A stretch of 29,774 nt of DNA from CAYSLC01 sp964431545 (GTDB taxonomy: Bacteria; Desulfobacterota; Desulfobacteria; Desulfobacterales; JAABSP01). Shown piece after piece: positions 18,296-24,420 of this stretch (the first letter of the stretch is position 1; every line of letters begins with the position of its first letter). The DNA lies in NCBI GenBank assembly GCA_964431545.1, contig CAYSLC010000041.1, positions 1 through 29,774 of the forward strand, given 5' to 3'. The notes under the pieces are model-generated. The model worked only from the letters and a program-made list of their open reading frames with translations. It did not search any database and had not been told where the DNA came from. The translations under genes and the position numbers were made by a program.

Positions 18296-19975
18296 TCACA
18301 GGTATTTCTCGATGGTCGTCACCAGCTTCTTGGGATCGAAGGGTTTGGTCAGGTAGGCCGTGGAGCCGGCCAGCTTCCCCTTCCATTTGCTGATCATCCC
18401 GTCCTTGCTGGTCAGCATGATCACGGGAATGTGTTTGAACACACTGTTGCCCTTGATGATCTCCAGAATCTTGTATCCGTCCATCTTCGGCAGGACGATG
18501 TCCAAAAGGATCAGGTCGGGCTTGTTGTCGTTGAGTTTGCTCAGCGCCTCCAGGCCGTCCCGGGCCTCGATGATCTCGTACCCCTTCTGGCCCAGGGTGA
18601 TGGAGATCACCTTCCGGGTGGTGGGGCTGTCCTCCACCACCAGGATCCGCTTCTTCTCCCTCGCCTCCGGGGCCGGCCGCATCGGCTCCGGCTCCGGCTC
18701 GTGGACCGGCTCCACGGAGGCCATGTGCTTGAGCAGGATCCGGAGCTGGTCCGAGAAGACCGGCTTGTCCGGCGCCAGGTTGACGGTCTTGTGGAAGAGG
18801 TTGAGGGCCTCCTCCCAGTGGGCCAGGTTGAGATGGGCCAGGCTCAGGTAGTAGTAGGCGTTGACGTTGCGTTCCCGGCCGATCACCTTGGTGTACCGTT
18901 CGATGGCGCTCTCCAGGATCCCCCTGTCCGCGTCCCGGGGCAGGTAGAAGAGCCGGTCGTGGATGAAGAGGTGGGCGCGGCAGTTGGGGCATTGGGTCGC
19001 CTTCTGCTCCGCCGGGGTCCAGCAGAAGGGGCACCGCCGGATCGGCTCCTCCCGGATCGCCGCCTTGGCCCGGGCCAGCTTCTCGCGCTCCCGGGCGATC
19101 TCCGGATCCTTGGGGGCCAGCTTGGCGGCGTTGGACAGGGAGACCTCGACGGACTTCAGGGTGGTGACCAGCCGGGAGTACCAGAGCCACCCCTGGGGGT
19201 TCCTGGGGTTCTTCTTCAAAAAGGGGGCCAGCACCTTCTGGGCAGACTTGATATGGAGCCCCTGGGCCATCCGCATCGCCTTGTCCAGAGGGCTTTCCAT
19301 GGACGGGGGAATGCTTTCGTCCTGCCGCTTGGAGGCCTCCAGCAGGATCTGCATGAGGGAGGACCGGATGGCCGGCCGCCGTCTCTGGATCGTCTGCATC
19401 TCGATCTCGGGGTCGTCCCAGCAGAGGATCTCGATGGCCGCCGCCTCCCCCTGATGCGCTTCGGTGTCGGCGTCGATGAGGTTGCCGCCGTCGATGTGCA
19501 GGTACCCCACCCGCCCCTTCGACTTGATCCGGAGGGTGGTGGTCTTCTGTTCCACCTCCACGGCCTGGAGGAAGTTGGCCAGGGTGAAGCCGTGGATGTA
19601 CCCCTTGGAACGGTCGGTGAAGACGCTGGAGATCCGCTCCCGGAGTTCGGTGATCTCGAAGGGCTTCTCGATGTAGTGGCGGACCCCCCTTTCCTTGAGC
19701 TGGCGGGCGATTTCGGCGGATCCGAAGCCGGTCATGACGATGACGGGGATCCGCCGGTGGTTCCGGCTCATGTGGGTGAGCAGCTCGTACCCGTCCATGA
19801 CGGGCATCTTGAGGTCGGTGACGACGAGGTCCACGGGCCGGGACCGGAGGATCTCGAGGGCCTCCTTGCCGTTGACGGCGGTCTCCACGGAGAACCCCTG
19901 GCCGTAGTCCCGCAGCGCCTCGCCGGCCAGGCGAAGGATCATCCGATCATCGTCAACAACAAGGATGGTTTTCAC
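18296..19975 (-). CDS. Multidomain response regulator: REC, DUF4388 (PatA-like), zinc ribbon, TPR, REC
   Basis: A 559-residue regulator, first gene of the chemosensory block. REC1 (1-120) has VVDDD, Asp54 in VVTDLKMP and Lys104 in EKPF. Residues about 126-225 form a DUF4388/PatA-N-like domain (GYIHGFTLANFLQAVE, GYLHIDGGNLIDA), as in cyanobacterial PatA/PixG proteins. Helical repeats follow, with a zinc ribbon of two CxxC pairs (Cys315/318 and Cys330/333) inserted, then a TPR-like region (about 355-415). An acidic/proline linker leads to REC2 (442-559), with VVEDS, Asp492 and Lys544. The start is taken as GTG 19975, directly before the first beta strand. Its Shine-Dalgarno is weak (GGCGGA). 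Upstream in-frame starts would add residues with no domain. The position corresponds to PilG/PixG in related operons. Confidence 0.9.
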   Translation of the reverse strand: MKTILVVDDDRMILRLAGEALRDYGQGFSVETAVNGKEALEILRSRPVDLVVTDLKMPVMDGYELLTHMSRNHRRIPVIVMTGFGSAEIARQLKERGVRHYIEKPFEITELRERISSVFTDRSKGYIHGFTLANFLQAVEVEQKTTTLRIKSKGRVGYLHIDGGNLIDADTEAHQGEAAAIEILCWDDPEIEMQTIQRRRPAIRSSLMQILLEASKRQDESIPPSMESPLDKAMRMAQGLHIKSAQKVLAPFLKKNPRNPQGWLWYSRLVTTLKSVEVSLSNAAKLAPKDPEIAREREKLARAKAAIREEPIRRCPFCWTPAEQKATQCPNCRAHLFIHDRLFYLPRDADRGILESAIERYTKVIGRERNVNAYYYLSLAHLNLAHWEEALNLFHKTVNLAPDKPVFSDQLRILLKHMASVEPVHEPEPEPMRPAPEAREKKRILVVEDSPTTRKVISITLGQKGYEIIEARDGLEALSKLNDNKPDLILLDIVLPKMDGYKILEIIKGNSVFKHIPVIMLTSKDGMISKWKGKLAGSTAYLTKPFDPKKLVTTIEKYL

Positions 19976-20118
19976 ACCGATACGATTCCGCCAATGGTTT
20001 CCGGTGGTTGATGCTTCGGGAAGGCGGCGGGGGAACGTTGAATCCGGGTGGTTCGGACCACGCAACCCGGCCCCCGACTCCGGATCGAAGGAGGCGACAC
20101 CCCTGATTAAGTCCTATT

Positions 20119-20147
20119 CTTATATAAATTGCAAGGAGCCGAGTCAA
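20119..20147 (-). promoter_or_regulatory. Sigma70-like promoter of the chemosensory block
   Basis: On the minus strand, TTGACT (20147-20142) and TATAAG (20124-20119) are separated by exactly 17 bases. This is the best promoter match in the window, set in an AT-rich patch inside GC-rich DNA. Transcription would begin near 20112 and leave a leader of about 135 bases before the GTG at 19975. It is the only strong promoter seen upstream of the whole minus-strand block down to 4946. Confidence 0.75.
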
Positions 20148-20221
20148 GAGAATTACCCAAAAAAATAGCCGATATACAGGGAGGTCTTCCGGTTCGGAGA
20201 CCGGCCGGCGCCGGGTCGGGA

Positions 20222-21400
20222 TCAGCCGGCCCGGACAAGGGGCGGAAGCGCCCGGTGGAGGGCGGCCGCGTGATCCGCCAGGTGGCGCCGGATCACGGGT
20301 TTCTCCGGAGCGCCGTCGGGATAGGCGTCGGCCAGGGCCGCACAGAGGTCGGCCAGGACCGGCGCGTCACACAGGGAGAGGTAGGCGGCAAAGCAGGCGT
20401 CAAGGCGGTCGGGCAGGGCCGGGACCGGTGGTTTCCGCCGGAGGGCCCCGAAGAACCCGGCAACGGCCGCGGCGGCGGCCGCCTCGTCGGCCCAGGCGAT
20501 CTCCCCCACCCCGTCGGCCCGATCCAGGCGCATCCGGAGGGTGAGGCCCAGGAAGAACAGGAGCAGGGCCTGGAGGATGTCGGCCGGCTCCGGCTCCGGT
20601 TTCCGAGCCACCAGGGACCGGTACCCCCGTACGGTGATGAGCCGGACGTCGGTCCGGTCCTCCCGGTCCGGATCGACCCGGACCACGAAATCCCCGGCCC
20701 CGTGGTGCCACGGGTGGACCTGTTCGAAGGTCAGCGGATCATAAAGACGGGTGAGGATGGCGGCGGCTCGGCGGCGGAGGTCGAAGGCCCGTTCCGCCGA
20801 CAGGGGGAGGCGGCGCTCCCCGTTCCAGACCAGAACCCGTTGCCCCCCGTCGGGGGCGGTTCCCAGATGAAACTCATGGAACCCTTCGAACCATTGGGCG
20901 AAGAAGATGTCGATCCGGCCCCCCGCCGGGGTCCGGGCCGATCCCCGGCCGTGGACCGCCGGCAACGGGGAAGGCGTGGCCGCGGCCCCCAGGCGCCGCA
21001 GAAGAGCGTACTCCCGGTCGAGCCCGTGTCGCCCCGCCTCGGAGACGGCCACGTTGGCGACCAGGGAGACCCGCCGGTCGCCGGCGTGGCCCACCACCCG
21101 GGCCGGATGGTACCAGGGGCCGTGCTTCTCGGAGAGGATCTCCACCCGGTCGAGGGCGTCCGCCGTCCAGCCGGCGCCGGGGTGTTCCCTTTGGAACGCC
21201 GACAGGATCGGAGCGAACCCCTGGGTTTCCAGGACCTCCCGGATCGCCTCGAAATAGGTTCCACGTGAAACCGATGGGCCGGCCCCGGAAACCGGGCCGC
21301 CGGCGTCCCCCCGGTCCATGGGGAGCGGCGCCTCCCAGGCCGGATCTCCGGGGCCCACGGGACGGTCCGGGGCGTAGAGGAAGCAGGCGGTCTCGGGCAC
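20222..21400 (-). CDS. Unrecognised protein with faint kinase-fold features
   Basis: A 392-residue cytoplasmic-looking protein of no family I can name. There is no signal peptide. Weak features recall aminoglycoside-phosphotransferase or protein-kinase-like folds: VSLVANVAVSEAG followed by REYALLRRLG (about 111-137, similar to a lysine strand and alpha-C helix), FFAQWFEGFHEFHL (about 166-179, hinge-like) and HPWHHGAGDFVVRVD (229-243, a possible catalytic-loop equivalent). The C-terminal third is helical and alanine-rich. The start at GTG 21400 has no clear Shine-Dalgarno. ATG 21319 is an alternative with GGGAGG at a slightly long distance, and the region between the two looks non-conserved. 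It follows a TPR gene by about 10 bases and is probably co-transcribed. The kinase suggestion is inference only. Confidence 0.7.
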   Translation of the reverse strand: MPETACFLYAPDRPVGPGDPAWEAPLPMDRGDAGGPVSGAGPSVSRGTYFEAIREVLETQGFAPILSAFQREHPGAGWTADALDRVEILSEKHGPWYHPARVVGHAGDRRVSLVANVAVSEAGRHGLDREYALLRRLGAAATPSPLPAVHGRGSARTPAGGRIDIFFAQWFEGFHEFHLGTAPDGGQRVLVWNGERRLPLSAERAFDLRRRAAAILTRLYDPLTFEQVHPWHHGAGDFVVRVDPDREDRTDVRLITVRGYRSLVARKPEPEPADILQALLLFFLGLTLRMRLDRADGVGEIAWADEAAAAAAVAGFFGALRRKPPVPALPDRLDACFAAYLSLCDAPVLADLCAALADAYPDGAPEKPVIRRHLADHAAALHRALPPLVRAG

Positions 21401-21409
21401 GGCGGGGGA

Positions 21410-22030
21410 CTACCGGAGCTTCTCGATTTCGTCGAGGATCTTCTGGGGGACGGCATACCCCAATTCCCGGGCCTTGTCGCAGTGCTCCACGGCCAGGTCG
21501 TTGTCGCCCCGCTCCAGGTAGGCGATGGCCAGGTTGTGGTGGGCCACCGCGAAGTCGGGCTCCAACTCCAGGACCTTCAGGTTCGTCTCGATGCTCTCGT
21601 CCACCATCCCCGTCATCAGATAGGCGTTGGCCAGGGTGGCATAGGCCTGGATGAACTTGGGGTTGTATCGGATCGCCTTGATCAGGGCCGGGATCGCCTC
21701 GTCGGCGTTCCCCCGCTGGAGGTGGACGAAGCCGATGTTGCCGTACCCCTCGGCGAATCCGGCCCGGGACTGGACCGCCATCTTGTTGAAGTGGAGACAG
21801 CCGTCCAGGTCCCCCTGCTGAAGGCGGATGCCGCCGAGCTGGACGTAGGCCTCGGCCAGGTTGGGGCTGCACTCCACGGCCCGGTGGAGTTCCTGTTCCG
21901 CCTCGGCGATCTTCCGCTGGCCCAGAAGCCCCAGGGCCAGGTTGTAGCGGGACGTCCCGCACTCGGGGTTGGAGGCCACCGCCTCCCGCTGCTGGGTGAT
22001 ATACTCTTCGACGTTCTTTGCTGTCGGCAT
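21410..22030 (-). CDS. TPR-repeat protein
   Basis: A 206-residue protein made almost entirely of tetratricopeptide repeats. There are about five 34-residue units, for example TSRYNLALGLLGQRKIAEAE, AEAYVQLGGIRLQQGDLDG, AEGYGNIGFVHLQRGNADEA, IQAYATLANAYLMTGMVDES and AVAHHNLAIAYLERGDNDLA. No signal peptide or membrane segment is seen, so it should be a cytoplasmic protein-binding scaffold. ATG 22030 has AAGGATG upstream. It is the first gene of a two-gene unit with the unrecognised 392-residue protein. A partner relationship between the two is likely but unproven. Confidence 0.9.
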   Translation of the reverse strand: MPTAKNVEEYITQQREAVASNPECGTSRYNLALGLLGQRKIAEAEQELHRAVECSPNLAEAYVQLGGIRLQQGDLDGCLHFNKMAVQSRAGFAEGYGNIGFVHLQRGNADEAIPALIKAIRYNPKFIQAYATLANAYLMTGMVDESIETNLKVLELEPDFAVAHHNLAIAYLERGDNDLAVEHCDKARELGYAVPQKILDEIEKLR

Positions 22031-22231
22031 GGTCCATCCTTATTTGTGAACAATGATTAGGGTTGCAAAAACTTCGGTTTGAAACTATACCTTGAATACA
22101 ATCAATGCGCGGGGCCGTTCGGTCCGGCCTCCACCATCGGGTCTTAACGGGGTCGAACCGGCCACGGGCGCCCCGACGGGCGCGGTGCCGTTAATATAGC
22201 AAGTCATAACCAATTGTCAAAAGGGGGTATC
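22031..22231. other. Divergent intergenic region between the TPR gene and dapA
   Basis: This 201-base gap must hold promoters for both directions. It is AT-rich near each gene (22040-22105 and 22190-22220), with -10-like TATAGT on the minus strand and TAATAT on the plus strand, but neither has a convincing -35 at the right distance. A GC-rich hairpin, GCGCCC-CGAC-GGGCGC, lies at 22168-22183 just before the dapA start region. Confidence 0.5.
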
Positions 22232-23266
22232 ATGCTCACAGGATGCTTTACCGCGATGGTGACACCGTTCTCCGGCGATGCCGTCGACCGGGAGGGCCTC
22301 GACAAGCTGGTGGCCTATCAGGTGGCCGGCGGCATCACCGGAATCCTCGCCGTGGGGACCACGGGGGAGAGCCCGTCTTTGTCCTGGGAGGAACACAACG
22401 CCGTGATCGAGGCCGTGGCCGAGGGGGTCAAGGGCAAGCGCGTCTGCATCGCCGGCACGGGAAGCAACAACACCAAGGAGGCCCTGGCCGCCACCTCCCA
22501 CGCGGCCGGGCTCGGCGTGGAGGCCGTCCTGCTGGTGGACCCCTACTACAACGGCCCAAGCTCCCTGGAGATCCGGCGGGAATACATCGAGCCGGTGGCC
22601 CGCGCGTTCCCCGATACGGAGATCATCTCCTACGTGATCCCGGGCCGGACCGGCACCCAGCTGCTGCCCGAGGACCTGGCCCTCCTCAACGAGCGGTGCC
22701 CCAACGTCAACACCGTCAAGGAGGCGACCGGAAACATCGAGAACATGCGGCGCACCCGGACCTGCTGCGGGCCCGACTTCACCCTCCTGTCCGGGGACGA
22801 CGCCATGACCTTCCCCATGATGACCGATTCGGCGGTGGCCGGCGGCGGGGTGATCTCCGTTTTATCCAACATCGTGCCGGGGGCCGTGGTCCGGATGGTC
22901 TCCCTGCTGGCCGACAAGAAGATCGACGAGGCCCGGCGGCTCAACGACGCCCTCATGCCCCTGTTCGGCCTGGTGAACGTCAAGACCACCGAGAAGACCC
23001 CCCACGGGGAGGTGGTCTGCCGGGCCCGGAACCCCCTGGCCGCCAAGACCCTCATGGCGATCCTCGGCATGCCCGCCGGCGGATGCCGCCGGCCCATCGG
23101 ACGTCTCACCCGTAACGGCCTCGACAAGGTCCTCGACGCGGCCCGGACCGTCTGGCGGAACAACCCCGAGATCCTCAAGCCGGTGGCCGAATTCTTCGAT
23201 GTGGACGTCGAGGAGCGGTTGGAGAGGCGCGACGCCTGGGACGGGCTCTGCTACCCCGACTACTGA
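22232..23266 (+). CDS. dapA: 4-hydroxy-tetrahydrodipicolinate synthase
   Basis: DapA condenses pyruvate with aspartate semialdehyde, the first committed step of lysine and diaminopimelate synthesis. The 344-residue product has GTTGESPSL (42-50, the Thr pair of the proton relay), PYYNGPS (104-110), Tyr134 with GRTG (138-141) and the Schiff-base Lys163 in TVKEATGN. These residues argue against the related sialate lyases. It is about 50 residues longer than the E. coli enzyme. The extra sequence is an inserted stretch around 248-268, before NPLAAKTLM, and a C-terminal tail rich in acidic and aromatic residues. ATG 22232 is preceded by AAAGGGGG. A TTG at 22214 is also in frame but is not needed. 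No other lysine gene is adjacent. Confidence 0.88.
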   Translation: MLTGCFTAMVTPFSGDAVDREGLDKLVAYQVAGGITGILAVGTTGESPSLSWEEHNAVIEAVAEGVKGKRVCIAGTGSNNTKEALAATSHAAGLGVEAVLLVDPYYNGPSSLEIRREYIEPVARAFPDTEIISYVIPGRTGTQLLPEDLALLNERCPNVNTVKEATGNIENMRRTRTCCGPDFTLLSGDDAMTFPMMTDSAVAGGGVISVLSNIVPGAVVRMVSLLADKKIDEARRLNDALMPLFGLVNVKTTEKTPHGEVVCRARNPLAAKTLMAILGMPAGGCRRPIGRLTRNGLDKVLDAARTVWRNNPEILKPVAEFFDVDVEERLERRDAWDGLCYPDY

Positions 23267-23279
23267 AGCATTACAGATG

Positions 23280-23313
23280 TAAAAAACGGGCATCCCCGTC
23301 CGGGGATGCCCGT
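23280..23313 (-). terminator. Intrinsic terminator of the YkgJ-like gene
   Basis: A perfect 12-bp stem (ACGGGCATCCCC at 23286-23297 with GGGGATGCCCGT at 23302-23313) closes on a GTCC loop. On the minus strand it is followed directly by a run of Ts (complement of 23281-23286). It lies 45 bases after the minus-strand stop at 23358. It could also stop dapA transcripts, but no T run follows it on the plus strand. Confidence 0.88.
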
Positions 23314-23357
23314 CTCACCTCCGCCTTTGCCGGGTTCGGTGGAAATCCCCCGCCGCC

Positions 23358-24155
23358 CTACGCCTCCTTGCGGTGCGCCTCGCCGGCCCCCCCGACGTCG
23401 GGCCGGTTCTCCTGGAACAACACCCCCTTGAGCCATCGCAGCCCGAACTTGAGCAGCTCGATCTCGTCGTCGCGGATCCGTTTTACCGTCTCCGGATCCA
23501 CCTCCACCCGCTCCAGAAAAGGGCTCTCGAAGACGAAGCGGCGGAACCGGTCGATGTCGTAGCTGGCCATGAAGAAGAGCTGTTTGCTCTTTTCCGTCAG
23601 CTTGATGTTGGGGGGAAAGGAGCGCTTGCGCACCACCAGATCGGTCCACTCGGCGTTGATCTCGTCGTGGATGTCGACCCCCTGGTCCTTCCGCCACTCC
23701 CGCATGGTCCACTCGTCCGCCTCCTCGAACCCCTTGCAGTGGGGTTCATTGACGAAGAAGTAGAATCCCTCGTCGTCCGCCCCCTCCTTGTGGCTCAGGG
23801 AGGCGACCCCCACCGGGTAGTACCGGCACGTGGTGGGCCGGTCCCGGTAGACGATGCAGCCGTCGTCCCGGACAAAGGGGCACGACTCCCGTTCGTCGTC
23901 CAGAAGCCTCAGCGTAACCACCGGCAGGTCGGTCTTCTCCAGCAGCTCCGGCTTGGTGTAGACGGTGAGAAACTCCTCCGAGGAGATGCCCATCCGGTTC
24001 TTGAGCCGGATGATGTCATAGGGGGTCAGGATGATGTTGATGCCCCGGCAGCACTGGGTGAAGCAGCTCACCCCGGGGTGGCATTTGAATTGAAACCGGC
24101 TGTCGGGTCCCAGCCGGACCGGTTCGATATTGGCCATGGTGTCTGAAAGCGACAT
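23358..24155 (-). CDS. YkgJ family cysteine-cluster protein
   Basis: A 265-residue cytoplasmic protein of the YkgJ/CxxCxxCC type, thought to bind zinc or an iron-sulfur cluster. Function in this family is not settled. The cluster FKCHPGVSCFTQCCRG gives Cys25, 31, 35 and 36. Further conserved cysteines occur in ESCPFVRDDGCIVYRDRP (Cys92, 100), TTCRYYPVG (Cys110) and EPHCKGF (Cys140). The second half is charged and helical. ATG 24155 was chosen because AAAGGA lies about nine bases upstream and the conserved part starts soon after. The frame stays open for 89 more codons upstream, but these run through the intergenic hairpin and promoter region and are not protein-like. It is a single-gene unit with its own terminator, divergent from hisHF. 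Confidence 0.88.
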   Translation of the reverse strand: MSLSDTMANIEPVRLGPDSRFQFKCHPGVSCFTQCCRGINIILTPYDIIRLKNRMGISSEEFLTVYTKPELLEKTDLPVVTLRLLDDERESCPFVRDDGCIVYRDRPTTCRYYPVGVASLSHKEGADDEGFYFFVNEPHCKGFEEADEWTMREWRKDQGVDIHDEINAEWTDLVVRKRSFPPNIKLTEKSKQLFFMASYDIDRFRRFVFESPFLERVEVDPETVKRIRDDEIELLKFGLRWLKGVLFQENRPDVGGAGEAHRKEA

Positions 24156-24257
24156 GTTCTGTTTTCCTTTCCAAATCAAAAAATTCTGACCCTTTGTGAA
24201 GGAAATCCCAGGGGATGTCAACCCCCTTCCTTCCCCCCGGACATCCCGCCGGGGCGC

Positions 24258-24290
24258 GGGGGGCGAAGGCCGCCAAGGCCTTCGGACCCC
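24258..24290. repeat. Inverted repeat between divergent genes
   Basis: CGAAGGCC (24264-24271), loop GCCAA, GGCCTTCG (24277-24284) is a perfect 8-bp stem. It is extended by a G run before it and ACCCCC after it, with a short bulge. It sits between the ykgJ-like start (24155) and the hisHF promoter (24356). A short TTTT follows on the plus strand, so it could be a weak terminator or a protein-binding palindrome. No second copy was seen in the window. Confidence 0.5.
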
Positions 24291-24355
24291 CAGGGTTTTG
24301 GAAACCGCGTGGGTCCCCTCCCCGCCGTCCCGCGGCCGGAATGCCAGGTTGATGC

Positions 24356-24383
24356 TTGTGTTCCCGGAACCATATGGTATAGA
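24356..24383 (+). promoter_or_regulatory. Probable promoter of hisHF
   Basis: TTGTGT (24356-24361) and TATAGA (24378-24383) are separated by 16 bases, and the ATG follows 37 bases later. The surrounding patch is more AT-rich than the flanks. The match is moderate and no operator or attenuator was recognised. Confidence 0.5.
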
Positions 24384-24420
24384 AGGGACGGTTTTCGGAT
24401 TCATCGAAAGGAAGGGACCC

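Noticed and set aside
20157..20221. Possible terminator of the 392-residue protein gene (CCGGT/ACCGG stem and a later T run)
   Set aside because: The T run is more than 20 bases from the short stem, so this is not a normal intrinsic terminator.
24216..24221. TTGACA on the minus strand as promoter of the YkgJ-like gene
   Set aside because: A perfect -35 hexamer, but no acceptable -10 at 16-18 bases, so it is not listed as a promoter.
24196..24420. 75-codon N-terminal extension of hisHF
   Set aside because: It crosses the palindrome and promoter and is not protein-like. ATG 24421 has a good ribosome site and begins exactly at the HisH first strand.
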